Below are positions 14,707-23,096 of a DNA stretch of 43,038 nucleotides, one piece after another. The stretch covers positions 1-43,038 of the forward strand of contig DATKAB010000026.1 of assembly GCA_035498555.1 (NCBI GenBank), written 5' to 3'. The position numbers and the translations under genes were made by a program. Origin of the DNA: Candidatus Sulfotelmatobacter sp. (GTDB lineage Bacteria > Eisenbacteria > RBG-16-71-46). The notes under the pieces are model-generated. The model was not told the DNA's origin. It searched no databases and saw nothing but the letters and a program-made list of their open reading frames with translations. Each line of letters opens with the position of its first letter. Position 1 is the stretch's first letter.

Positions 14707-15891
14707 ATGAGCCCCAAGCGCCGAAAGAAGTCCGCGCCCGCCGACGCTCGCTTGCTCTTCATCCTGTTCGCCGGCGCCCTCCTGTTGTTCCTCGGCGGCG
14801 AGCTGGTCCGCTATCTGCGCTCGGATTCGGGCGCCATTCTGATCGCGCGCAGCCTCGGCCTCGGCGATCGCTCACGCCTCACCCAGATCCTCTCGCGCGA
14901 CGTGCGGCGAGGGCTGGCAGCGGTCAACGTGCCACGCGACAGCGTGCGCGAGGAGCCGCCGCGCGGTTCGGGCACGAGCGTGCACTGGCGGATCGGGATC
15001 GCGCCCGAGGCCTCGCTGATCCAGGCCAACCGTGCGATCAGCGTAGCCGTCGCCCAGGGCGGCGGTCGGGTGTTCTCGGGGCGCGAGCGTCCAACGCCGC
15101 ACGGCGGATCCGAGCTGACGCTGGTGGTGGGTGTGGGCCGCGATCGAACTCACGAACTGCTGCTGGCGCGTGCGGCGCGGCCGGAAGAGAAGAGTGAGGC
15201 TCACGCGGCGCGCATCGCGATCGTGCTGTACGGACTCGGCGATGACGAGGCCACGGCGAAGCAGGCGCTCGCGATCCCGCGTCCGTTCGCGGTGGTGCTG
15301 CCGCCCGACACCCGTTCCAGCGAAGCCCTGTTCCACGAGGCGCACGCGCGCGGCCGCGAAGTCGTGCTCCACCTGCCGCTCGAGCCCATCAACTATCCTC
15401 AGGTCAGCCCCGGGCCCGGCGCGATCCTCGTCACCATGAAGCCGGCGCGCATCGCGAGCGAGGTGCGACGCGAGATCGCGCAGGCGCGGCCGGTGGTGGC
15501 GGTGGCCAATCTCATGGGATCGCTCGCCACCCAGGACATGACGGTGATGACGGCGGTGTACGAGGAGCTGCGGCGCGAGCGCTTGCCGTTCATTCATCTC
15601 ACGCCGGTCGCAGGCGCGGTGTGCCGCCCGCTGGCGTCACAGCTCGGCGTGGTCTACGCCGAGCCCGACCTGGTGCTCGACGGCGAAGCACGGGCCGAGA
15701 AGCCGGCCGGGCTCGACCGGGCCTGGCGCCATCTGGTCGAGAACACGCCGCCCGGCGGAACCCGTGTGGTGTGGTTGCGCGCCACCGCCACCAGCCGCGG
15801 GTGGCTCGAGAAGTCGCTCGATCCGAAGCGTCTCGACGGGGTCGACCTGGTTCCGCTCTCGGCGGTGCTGAAGCGGCCGCCCGAGCTGTAG
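14707..15891 (+). CDS. Divergent polysaccharide deacetylase family protein (YibQ-like)
   Basis: A 394-residue protein with one N-terminal membrane anchor (about residues 15-35, LLFILFAGALLLFLGGELV) after a very basic cytoplasmic start (SPKRRKKS). The C-terminal half belongs to the divergent polysaccharide deacetylase family (YibQ/DUF610), recognised by IAIVLYGLGDDEATAKQAL, the phrase PFAVVLPPDTRSSEA, and EVVLHLPLEPINYPQVSPGPGAI. The family is a NodB-like barrel found near cell-envelope peptidase genes. The usual DDxG motif appears as GDDEA shifted after the glycine, so the metal site may be altered. The middle region (about 60-160) has no obvious relatives. It probably acts in the periplasm on peptidoglycan or glycan. 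The gene is alone, diverging from the cysteine-rich gene. Confidence 0.85.
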   Translation: MSPKRRKKSAPADARLLFILFAGALLLFLGGELVRYLRSDSGAILIARSLGLGDRSRLTQILSRDVRRGLAAVNVPRDSVREEPPRGSGTSVHWRIGIAPEASLIQANRAISVAVAQGGGRVFSGRERPTPHGGSELTLVVGVGRDRTHELLLARAARPEEKSEAHAARIAIVLYGLGDDEATAKQALAIPRPFAVVLPPDTRSSEALFHEAHARGREVVLHLPLEPINYPQVSPGPGAILVTMKPARIASEVRREIAQARPVVAVANLMGSLATQDMTVMTAVYEELRRERLPFIHLTPVAGAVCRPLASQLGVVYAEPDLVLDGEARAEKPAGLDRAWRHLVENTPPGGTRVVWLRATATSRGWLEKSLDPKRLDGVDLVPLSAVLKRPPEL

Positions 15892-16037
15892 GCTCGCTCT
15901 GAGGTCGGCGCCCCGGCACCCGCCCGGCGATTCGCGCGCCGGCAGGGTGGCGGTGGGCAACGGCGGCGCTCGGCGCGGCCGCCGGTCGGCACCACCGCCC
16001 CGCCGAAAAAATTCTGCTCTATCCACTGGACGCGTGC

Positions 16038-16043
16038 TATCTT
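16038..16043 (+). promoter_or_regulatory. Extended -10 box (TGC-TATCTT) of the debranching-enzyme-like gene
   Basis: TATCTT preceded by TGC (16035-16037) forms an extended -10 element ending nine bases before the ATG at 16053. No good -35 box is visible, which is acceptable for an extended -10. The 161-base gap before the gene also holds an A6 tract (about 16005-16010) and otherwise nothing I can identify. Confidence 0.4.
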
Positions 16044-16052
16044 CGCGCCGGC

Positions 16053-18086
16053 ATGCGCACAGGACAGGACGTCCGGAGCATCCCCGAGGGATGGCTGGCG
16101 CGTGAGTGGCTGATGGCGAATGGGCTCGGCGGTTACTCCGCCGGCACCGCCGCGGACATCGCCACGCGCCGCACCCAGGCCCTGCTGGTCGCGGCTTCCC
16201 CCCATGGCCGGCTCGTCACGCTGCTGCTTCGACTGGACGAGCGTCTGCAGGTGCGGGGCAACACCACCGAGCTCTCCGCGCATCGCTTCCTCGCCGACGG
16301 CTGCCGGCTGCTGGATTCGACGCTCGAGGCCTTCGAGACCGATCCGTGGCCGGCCTGGCGCTTCGTCGCCGCCGGCGTGACGATCGAGAAGGCGCTGATT
16401 CCGATCGCCGGGCACAACGCGGTGGCGATCCGTTACCGGCATCTCGGCGGACACAACGCGCGCCTGATGGTGGCCCCGATCGTGGCGCGGCGAGCCCCGC
16501 ACGCGCTCGAGCGGGTGCGCGATGTTCCCGGCGTCGCGGGCGGGGTCCCCGGGCGCGTGCATCTCGCGCTCGACGATGGCGGGCCGTCGCTCACCCTCTG
16601 GCACAACGGGGCATTCCTGCCCGCCAAGCTGTGGCGCAGCGGCCTCTCCTACCTGCATGACGACGATCCGACGCTCGGCGATGCCGGATTCGTCCCCGGC
16701 CATGTCGAGGCGACGCTGGCGCCCGGCTCGCACCTGCATCTGGTGTTCGCCGACGAGCCCGAGCTGTTCCGCACGCTGGCGCGCGAGGATCGGCTGGGGG
16801 CGCCGCCTCCGCCGACCCTCGCCGCCTGCGTGGCGATGATCGAGCAGACCGAGCGGGAGGATCTGGCGCAACGCACTCGCGCCACGCTCGCCGGCGCCGC
16901 GCACACCGCGCGCGAGGCCGCCTCCGCGCACGGCTCGAGCGGGTCGGAAGCCGCGGCGCGCGACGCCGAGCCCGGCCCCAACGGCAACGCGCCTCAGGCC
17001 GAGCCGCTGGTGCATGCCGGCGACGGCTGGACGGTGTCGCTCGCACGCGGGCTGCTCGTCGGGCTCACGCGACGCGATCGGCGTCTGACGCTGCTCGACC
17101 GACTGCCCGCGCCGCGTGAGCGCGTGGCGTCGACGCTGCGCGGCATTCCCGGCCTGCTGGCGATGCGGGCGTTCGAGCCGGCCCGCGCCGTGCTGCTCGG
17201 GGTGCTCGAGTACCTGAACGAGGGGGTCGCGCCGGAATCGTTCCATGCCGACGACGGCACCCCCGCCTACGGCTCGCCCGAGCCCTCGCTGTGGCTGATC
17301 GCGGCGGCCGAGCTCTACGCGCGGCGCAGCGAGGATTCGGCGTTTGCGCGGGACGTCTTGTTCCCGGCGCTCGAGGGCGTGATGCAGTTCTACCGTTCGG
17401 GCACGCACTACGGGATCGCCGTGGACTCCGACGGCCTGCTGGCCGTCACCCGCGACGGCGCGACACTCAAGCCGTCGGCCCTGAACGCGCTGTGGGCCTA
17501 CGCGCTGGTGGCGATGGCGCAGTTGGCCCGGCTCGCCGGCCGGCGCGAGAACGGCGCGTTCTACCTGGCGTGGGCGCACGAGCACCAGCGGCGGTTCAAC
17601 GAGGCGCTGTGGGACGATTCGCGCGGCTGCCTGTTCGAGACCCTGCGCGATGAACAGCCGGTGGCCGGCCTGAGCGCCGCCCAGGTGCTGGCCTCGAGCC
17701 TGCCGCGCTCACTGCTCGCCGACGATCGCCCGGCGCGATTGCTCGCGACCATCGAGCGCGAGCTGGCCACGCCACTCGGCTTGCGCCCCGTTCCTGACGA
17801 CGACGAAGTCGAGACCGAATGGCTTGGCGCCTTCCACACCGCACGGCTGCGCGTCGGCGGCCGGAGCGCCGAGGCCCAGGCGCGCGTTCGCGCCGATCTC
17901 GACGCGCTGCGTCACGCCCTGGTTCGCTGCGGCGAGCCGTGGCGAATTCCCGAGCGCTTCCGACTGGCCGATCGCCGCCCCGCCGGCGCCGTCCATTCCG
18001 CGATCGCCGCCGGCGAGCTGCTCCGCGTGTGGATCGAGGAAGTGGAGCACGCCTCGACCCCGGTCGCGGTCCCGCTCCCCTGGTAG
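16053..18086 (+). CDS. Glycogen debranching enzyme-like protein (archaeal-type GDE), divergent
   Basis: A 677-residue cytoplasmic protein related to the archaeal-type debranching enzymes. Residues about 17-47 (EWLMANGLGGYSAGTAADIA) match the N-terminal GDE domain, and the C-terminal (alpha/alpha)6 part has AYGSPEPSLWLIAAAELYA at about 405-423, GTHYGIAVDSDGLLAV, and LKPSALNALWAYAL. A low-complexity linker (about 275-315, Ala/Gly/Glu-rich) separates the halves. Several normally conserved points differ. The usual RRYHGLL reads RRTQALL. The Asp of the DASLWF motif is Glu (E410). The late GTVWPW motif is missing, the matching region reading ETEWLGAFHTARLRVGG. It may therefore act on another alpha-glucan or polysaccharide, or be inactive. 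No ribosome binding site precedes the ATG. A solo gene; RnfD begins 43 bases after it. Confidence 0.85.
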   Translation: MRTGQDVRSIPEGWLAREWLMANGLGGYSAGTAADIATRRTQALLVAASPHGRLVTLLLRLDERLQVRGNTTELSAHRFLADGCRLLDSTLEAFETDPWPAWRFVAAGVTIEKALIPIAGHNAVAIRYRHLGGHNARLMVAPIVARRAPHALERVRDVPGVAGGVPGRVHLALDDGGPSLTLWHNGAFLPAKLWRSGLSYLHDDDPTLGDAGFVPGHVEATLAPGSHLHLVFADEPELFRTLAREDRLGAPPPPTLAACVAMIEQTEREDLAQRTRATLAGAAHTAREAASAHGSSGSEAAARDAEPGPNGNAPQAEPLVHAGDGWTVSLARGLLVGLTRRDRRLTLLDRLPAPRERVASTLRGIPGLLAMRAFEPARAVLLGVLEYLNEGVAPESFHADDGTPAYGSPEPSLWLIAAAELYARRSEDSAFARDVLFPALEGVMQFYRSGTHYGIAVDSDGLLAVTRDGATLKPSALNALWAYALVAMAQLARLAGRRENGAFYLAWAHEHQRRFNEALWDDSRGCLFETLRDEQPVAGLSAAQVLASSLPRSLLADDRPARLLATIERELATPLGLRPVPDDDEVETEWLGAFHTARLRVGGRSAEAQARVRADLDALRHALVRCGEPWRIPERFRLADRRPAGAVHSAIAAGELLRVWIEEVEHASTPVAVPLPW

Positions 18087-18128
18087 GACGCACGGAATAG
18101 ATCGGGCGGACGCCGCGTATTAGGCGGC

Positions 18129-19037
18129 ATGACGCTCCGCGACCTCGCCGGCGCGGCGCGCGACGCGGCGGTGCGATTCGCACGCGCGTTCGCGGCCGAC
18201 CCCCGCCACTACCAGATGTCGGTGCAGGCGGCGCTCCTGCTCTTTGGGCTAGCCGCGCTCGACTTCGAGGTCACCGCGGCGCGCGCCGGGCTCACGATCA
18301 GCGCCTGCCTCGCCTCGCAATGGCTGGGCTCGCGCTTCGTGCGCCCGGCACCATTCGAGTGGCGCAGCGCCCTGATCTCGGGCACCGGGCTGTGCCTGCT
18401 GCTGCGCACCGATTCGGCGGCGCTGGCGGTCGCGACCTGCGCGCTCAGCGTGCTCAGCAAATTCTTCATAAGAGTCAACGGCAAACACCTGTTCAACCCC
18501 ACCTGTTTTGGGCTCGCCGCGATGATGGCGCTCCGTCAGGGCATCTGGGTGTCGGCGGGGCAGTGGGGCCACGCGGCGCTCGTCGGGTTCGCCATCGGAT
18601 CGCTCGGTTCGCTGGTGGTGACGCGCGCCGCACGCGCCGACGTCAGCCTCGGCTTCCTGGGTGCCTGGGCGGCGCTGCTGTTCGGTCGCGCCGCCTGGCT
18701 CGGGCAGCCATGGGCCGCGCCGCTCCACGTGCTGAGCAACGGCTCGGTGCTGTTGTTCGCGTTCTTCATGATTTCCGACCCCAGGACCACACCCGATTCC
18801 CGTCTCGGCCGACTGATCTTCGTGACTGCGGTGGCGGTCGGCGCGGGCGTGGTGCAATTCGCGCTCTATCGAACCAACGCGTTGATCTGGTCGCTGGCGG
18901 CTTGCGCTCCGCTGGTTCCGCTGCTCGATCGCTGGCTGCCGGGAGCGCGCCACGCATGGCGCAGGGACGCGAACTCCTCGCACTCGAAAGGGGGCTCTCA
19001 TGCTTCGCTTCCCACGCTGGTTCCGGCACGCGCCTGA
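18129..19037 (+). CDS. Solitary RnfD/NqrB-like membrane protein
   Basis: A 302-residue polytopic inner-membrane protein of about eight to ten helices, resembling RnfD/NqrB, the flavin- and quinone-handling membrane subunit of ion-pumping electron-transfer complexes. Family landmarks are GKHLFNPTCFGL at 118-129 (RnfD: HIFNPAAFGL-type) and FFMISDPRTTPDSRLGR at 212-228 (RnfD: MATDP.TSP-type). I do not find the Ser/Gly-Ala-Thr flavinylation motif that carries covalent FMN in RnfD and NqrB, and no other rnf or nqr gene is nearby. It is therefore not part of a local Rnf operon. Its 3' end overlaps the DUF2330 gene by 38 bases, implying co-expression. A TATTAG box lies just before the ATG; a ribosome binding site is not clear. 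Confidence 0.83.
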   Translation: MTLRDLAGAARDAAVRFARAFAADPRHYQMSVQAALLLFGLAALDFEVTAARAGLTISACLASQWLGSRFVRPAPFEWRSALISGTGLCLLLRTDSAALAVATCALSVLSKFFIRVNGKHLFNPTCFGLAAMMALRQGIWVSAGQWGHAALVGFAIGSLGSLVVTRAARADVSLGFLGAWAALLFGRAAWLGQPWAAPLHVLSNGSVLLFAFFMISDPRTTPDSRLGRLIFVTAVAVGAGVVQFALYRTNALIWSLAACAPLVPLLDRWLPGARHAWRRDANSSHSKGGSHASLPTLVPARA

Positions 19038-20349
19038 CACCCTGGTCGCGGCGCTGGTTCTCGTCCTCGCCGTCGCTCCAGCGCACGCCTTCTGCGGCTT
19101 CTACGTCGCGAGCGGCGACGCGAAGCTCTTCAACCGCGCATCGCAGGTGGTGATGGTGCGCGACGGTGATCGCACCGTGCTCACCATGGCCAACGACTTC
19201 CGCGGCGAGCCCAGCCAGTTCGCGCTGGTGGTGCCGGTGCCGACCGTGCTTGAGCGCGGTCAGATCCACGTCGGCGATCGCACCGTGATCGATCACCTCG
19301 ACGCCTATTCGGCGCCGCGGCTGGTCGAGTACTTCGATCCCAATCCCTGCGCGCCGGTGGCGCTCGAGATGGAGGCGCTGAAGTCGCGCGCCGCCGACGC
19401 GCCGGCCGCGGTGGGAGCGGCGAAACGGGATCAGGCGCGCGGCGTCACGATCGAGGCGCGCTATACCGTCGGCGAGTACGACATCTTGATTCTCTCGGCC
19501 AAAGAGAGCGGCGGGCTCGAGCGCTGGCTGATCGATCACGGCTACCGCCTGCCGGCCGGCGCCTCGCGCGTGCTCGGCATCTATCTCAAACAGGGCATGA
19601 AGTTCTTCGTCGCAAAGGTGAACCTGGGCGAGCAGAAACGGCTCGGCGTCGTCAACCTCCGTCCGCTGCAGATGGCGTTCGAATCGCCGCGCTTCATGCT
19701 GCCGATCCGGCTCGGCATGGTGAACGCCGACGGCGAGCAGGAGCTGCTGGTGTACGCGCTCACCCGTGCCGGCCGCGTCGAGACCGCCAACTACCGCAAC
19801 GTCAAGCTGCCGTCCGACATGGATGTGCCGCTCTATGTCGAGAAGGAGTTTCCACGCTTCTACACCGCGATGTTCGCTCATCAGGTCGAGCGCGAGAACA
19901 TGGCCGTGGTCTTCACCGAATACGCCTGGGACATGAGCTGGTGCGATCCGTGCGCGAGCCCGCCGCTGTCGAACGACGAGCTGCAGAAGCTCGGCGTGTT
20001 CTGGCTCGACGATGCGTCGAACGGCGCGACGCGCGTGTTCATGACGCGCCTGCACGCGCGCTACGATCGCGCGCACTTTCCCGATGACCTGGTGTTCCAG
20101 CAGACCGCGGACACCCAGAACTTCCAGGGCCGTTACGTGCTTCGCCACCCGTGGGCCGGCGACCTGAGCTGCCCGGCGGCCGCGGACTACCAGCGCCAGC
20201 TGAACGAACGCCGCGCCAAGGAAGCCCGGGCGCTGGCCGATCTCACCGGCTGGGATCTCGGCGCGATCCGCGCGCGCATGGCGGCGAGCGGCGAACCCGA
20301 CCTCGCCGTCGCCGAGCCCAAGTGGTGGGAGAAGATCTGGAAGAACTGA
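19000..20349 (+). CDS. DUF2330 exported protein
   Basis: A 449-residue protein recognised as DUF2330 by its mature N-terminus CGFYVASGDAKLFNRASQVV and the following TVLTMANDFRGEPSQFALVVPVP. A signal peptide with core DTLVAALVLVLAVAPAHA is cleaved before the Phe-Cys-Gly. Near the C-terminus are paired cysteines (WCDPCASPP) and a Trp/Lys-rich tail. The function of the family is unknown; it is exported and often neighbours membrane electron-transfer genes, as here with the RnfD homologue. The ATG at 19000 lies inside the RnfD gene in another frame and is preceded by AAAGGGGG at the right distance, so the overlap is real. Confidence 0.88.
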   Translation: MLRFPRWFRHAPDTLVAALVLVLAVAPAHAFCGFYVASGDAKLFNRASQVVMVRDGDRTVLTMANDFRGEPSQFALVVPVPTVLERGQIHVGDRTVIDHLDAYSAPRLVEYFDPNPCAPVALEMEALKSRAADAPAAVGAAKRDQARGVTIEARYTVGEYDILILSAKESGGLERWLIDHGYRLPAGASRVLGIYLKQGMKFFVAKVNLGEQKRLGVVNLRPLQMAFESPRFMLPIRLGMVNADGEQELLVYALTRAGRVETANYRNVKLPSDMDVPLYVEKEFPRFYTAMFAHQVERENMAVVFTEYAWDMSWCDPCASPPLSNDELQKLGVFWLDDASNGATRVFMTRLHARYDRAHFPDDLVFQQTADTQNFQGRYVLRHPWAGDLSCPAAADYQRQLNERRAKEARALADLTGWDLGAIRARMAASGEPDLAVAEPKWWEKIWKN

Positions 20350-20356
20350 GGCTTGG

Positions 20357-20372
20357 CCCGCTCTGGAGCGGG
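20357..20372 (+). terminator. Hairpin after the DUF2330 gene
   Basis: CCCGCT (20357-20362) and AGCGGG (20367-20372) form a six-base stem with a CTGG loop, seven bases past the DUF2330 stop, followed by TAAAAT. The A/T-rich tail is not a T-run, so this is a weak terminator candidate. Confidence 0.4.
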
Positions 20373-20390
20373 TAAAATGAGCTGTCCGCA

Positions 20391-20442
20391 AGCCCCGCAA
20401 TGGGTTGCGTCCAATTTCCAGGATTTCAGGGGGTGCGGGGCT
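20391..20442. repeat. Nine-base inverted repeat between convergent genes
   Basis: AGCCCCGCA (20391-20399) and TGCGGGGCT (20434-20442) are perfect inverted copies enclosing 34 bases that contain no gene. They sit between the ends of the DUF2330 and AsmA genes. The stem could terminate transcription arriving from either side, or hold a structured element. Confidence 0.45.
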
Positions 20443-20461
20443 CGCTCGAGAATCTTCGCAG

Positions 20462-23017
20462 CTACTTCGCGAGCGAGTCTTTCCGGGTCTTCGCGAAGAA
20501 CCCCTTCAAGACGTCGGTGATGCGCGTGCGCGCGCTGTCGGCCGCGCTCCCCTGCAGCCGTTGCAGCGCGGCGCGCGCGCTCTCGGCCGCGGCCTGCTGC
20601 CTGTCGACGAGTGCCGCGCGCGCCTCGGCCTCGAGCCTGGTGCGCTGTTCCTCGATCGCCGCCGAAGCCCGGCCCATGAGCCGCGCCTTCATCGCGTCGG
20701 TATCCCAGGTCACGCGCGGCGCCCTGGCCGAGCCCGCCACCTTGAGATCGAGCAGCATGCGGCCCTGATCGTCGGCGAGCGCCCCGGCCGCCAGCGCCGA
20801 CTTCGCCTCGAGAGCCGCCACGGCGCTCGGCGGCAGCGTGATGCTCACGGCGTAGTCGAGCGCGCCGTCGAAGCCCACGCCGCCGGCGATCAGCCATTCG
20901 CCGTAGGGCCCGTTGAGGTGGCCGGCGTCGGTCACGAAGCGGCCGCGCTCGATCTTGAACGGCAGCTTCGCGTCCTTGAAATACATCTGCTTCAAGTCGG
21001 GAATCCTCGTGACCTGCGCAATCGCCTCGAGGGCCGGGCCCGGCCCGAGCTGGCCATTGGCGAGCGCCGCCAGGCCGACCGCGGTGAGCGTGCGCTTGAG
21101 CGCTTCCGGCGTTCCACCCGCTCCCGACAGATTGAGATCGGTGCTCAGTACCCCACGCAGCAGCCCCTTGGCCGGCGTCCAAGCCGAGAGCAGCGCGTCG
21201 GCCTGCAGGGTGTCGAGCTTGGCCTTCACGTCGAAAGCCGGAGACTTCGGCTGCGTGAGATCGAAGCGCGCGTTCCCGCCGATCTTTCCGCCGTAGCCGT
21301 CCATCGCGAAGCTCGGCACGCTCAGCACCGCGGGCGCAAGCGCCACCGAGGCCGCCACGTTGCGCACGTCGAGCGCGCCGTTCTTCAGGCGCCCGATGCT
21401 CACGTTGCCGCCGCCGGTGGCGTTGGGCAGCACCGGCGCGCCGCCCGAGGACGGCATGATCTCGGCGGCGTCGAGGTAGGGCGAGCGCAGGTCGAATTTC
21501 ACCGCCGCCGCCGGCGTCGGGAAACTGCCGTCCGACTTCTGCGCCGCCATCATCGACAGCGGGCGGTCCACGGTGCCGTCGAGCGTGAACGACGACTGGC
21601 CGGCCCGCGCGCCGAGGCCGGTCACCTGCGCGCGCGTCTGCGAGAACGCGATGTCCCCGTGCAAGTCCTCGAGCTTCTTCGGCAACGCCGGGGTCTCGAC
21701 GCTGACCGCGGCGAGCTTGGCGCGGCCATCCACGTTCATTGCCGCCGGATCCCTGGCGCGGCCCCGGACGCGCACGTCGACGTCGGCGCGGCCGGCGAGC
21801 TTGGTGTCCTTCGGCGCCACCAGCGGGCCGATCGCGGCGAGGTCGAGATTGCCCTGCAGCGCGAGGTCCAGGCTCGGATCGGCGAAGTTCTCGACGTGCA
21901 GTCGCGCGCGGATCGGCTGCGACGCGACGCGTGCGCTGAGATCGCCGATGTCGAGCGAATTGCCCCCGAAATTCGCGGTGAACTGGAGCGCCTCGACCGC
22001 CGCCGGGGCGCCCGCGTACTTGAAGCGCGCGTCGCGCAGGCGCAGCGGCCCGGTGACCGCCGGGATCGCGCCGCCGGCGACCGAGCCGCGGACGGCGAGC
22101 TGGAAGTCGAGCTGGCCCGCGCCCGAGATGCCGTTCAGGAGGTGCGTGTCCGCGGCGGACAGGAAGCCGAGGATTTCGCCGAGATCGATTCCCATGCCCT
22201 GCGCTTCGAGGCCCACGACCGCCTGCGGTCCGGGATGATCCACCACGCCGCGCAACGCGATCTCGGTGCGACCGAATTCGAGCGCCAGGCGGGTCAAGGC
22301 CAGCCGCTGAAGTCCGGCGTCGTACTTGCCGGCGTGCTCGATCTTCCACTCGAGCTTCGCCAGCGACGAATTGAGATCGGCGGTGCTGCGCGCGCTCAGC
22401 GGGCCGAAGGCCAGATTCGAGAGCGTGGTCCGGCCGTCCAGCGACAGTCGCTTGCCGCCCGACTCGCTCGAGAGGCCGAGTCGTGTGCCGAGCCCGCAGG
22501 CGATGCGGCGCGCGTTCCTTACGTCGTCCACCAGCAGCCTGCCGCCGTCGATGGCGAGCTCGCGCACCGCGAAGTCCATCGGCTTCGCCGGCGGCGCCCC
22601 CGCGGGCGGCGGCTTCGAGAGACCGTCGAGGTTGGTGGTGCCGTCGGTGCGCAGCACCAGATGAAGCGCCGGATGGTCGAGATCGAGGCGCCGCACCACC
22701 ACCCGGCCGCCGATCAGCGCCAGCACGTCGAGATCGAGGTTGAGCGTCCGGGTCTGGAAGGCGGCACCGTTCGCGAATCCGCCCGGCTCGGCGAGCGCCA
22801 GGCCGGCGACGCGGAGTCGCACCGGCGGGAAGATCGAAACCGAGGCGTCGTCGAAGCGCACCTCGCGCGCCAGCGCCGCGCCCAGCTGCCGCTGCGCCAG
22901 CGCGCGCACTTTCGCGGGCGGGAACAGGATCGCCAGCGCCGCCCACGCCACCAGCACGATCGCCAGCAGAACGCCGGCGACGATCAAGAGAACGCGAGTG
23001 AAGCGCGGCGCGGCCAT
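20462..23017 (-). CDS. AsmA-family protein
   Basis: An 851-residue envelope protein. One N-terminal membrane helix (VLLIVAGVLLAIVLVAWAAL, about residues 9-29) is followed by the AsmA-like entry segment PAKVRALAQRQLGAALAREV and VSIFPPVRLRVAGLALAEP. The rest is almost all beta-rich periplasmic sequence with the repeating AsmA pattern of strands ending in short turns, for example VRRLDLDHPALHLVLRTDGT and FAVRELAIDGGRLLVDD. A final Ala/Arg/Gln-rich helix or coiled coil lies at about 780-845. AsmA-like proteins are now regarded as relatives of bridge-like lipid-transfer proteins and affect outer-membrane phospholipids. The ATG at 23017 is chosen for GGAGGA just upstream and for placing the membrane helix at the N-terminus. 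The gene diverges from eda. Confidence 0.9.
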   Translation of the reverse strand: MAAPRFTRVLLIVAGVLLAIVLVAWAALAILFPPAKVRALAQRQLGAALAREVRFDDASVSIFPPVRLRVAGLALAEPGGFANGAAFQTRTLNLDLDVLALIGGRVVVRRLDLDHPALHLVLRTDGTTNLDGLSKPPPAGAPPAKPMDFAVRELAIDGGRLLVDDVRNARRIACGLGTRLGLSSESGGKRLSLDGRTTLSNLAFGPLSARSTADLNSSLAKLEWKIEHAGKYDAGLQRLALTRLALEFGRTEIALRGVVDHPGPQAVVGLEAQGMGIDLGEILGFLSAADTHLLNGISGAGQLDFQLAVRGSVAGGAIPAVTGPLRLRDARFKYAGAPAAVEALQFTANFGGNSLDIGDLSARVASQPIRARLHVENFADPSLDLALQGNLDLAAIGPLVAPKDTKLAGRADVDVRVRGRARDPAAMNVDGRAKLAAVSVETPALPKKLEDLHGDIAFSQTRAQVTGLGARAGQSSFTLDGTVDRPLSMMAAQKSDGSFPTPAAAVKFDLRSPYLDAAEIMPSSGGAPVLPNATGGGNVSIGRLKNGALDVRNVAASVALAPAVLSVPSFAMDGYGGKIGGNARFDLTQPKSPAFDVKAKLDTLQADALLSAWTPAKGLLRGVLSTDLNLSGAGGTPEALKRTLTAVGLAALANGQLGPGPALEAIAQVTRIPDLKQMYFKDAKLPFKIERGRFVTDAGHLNGPYGEWLIAGGVGFDGALDYAVSITLPPSAVAALEAKSALAAGALADDQGRMLLDLKVAGSARAPRVTWDTDAMKARLMGRASAAIEEQRTRLEAEARAALVDRQQAAAESARAALQRLQGSAADSARTRITDVLKGFFAKTRKDSLAK

Positions 23018-23057
23018 GCGGGGTCCTCCGTGACGAGGCGGGCGAGCGACTCGGCCA

Positions 23058-23086
23058 TTGTGCCACAGCGGTCGTGGGGTTAGTGT
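23058..23086 (+). promoter_or_regulatory. Candidate promoter of eda
   Basis: TTGTGC (23058-23063) and TAGTGT (23081-23086) are 17 bases apart; the second box ends ten bases before the eda ATG, which has no ribosome binding site. Again this suggests a leaderless or nearly leaderless transcript. Confidence 0.45.
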
Positions 23087-23096
23087 CCGGCAACTC

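Noticed and set aside
15892-16052. Small gene or RNA in the gap before the GDE-like gene
   Set aside because: Only a promoter-like box and an A6 tract are seen; there is no open frame with a ribosome binding site and no convincing long stem.
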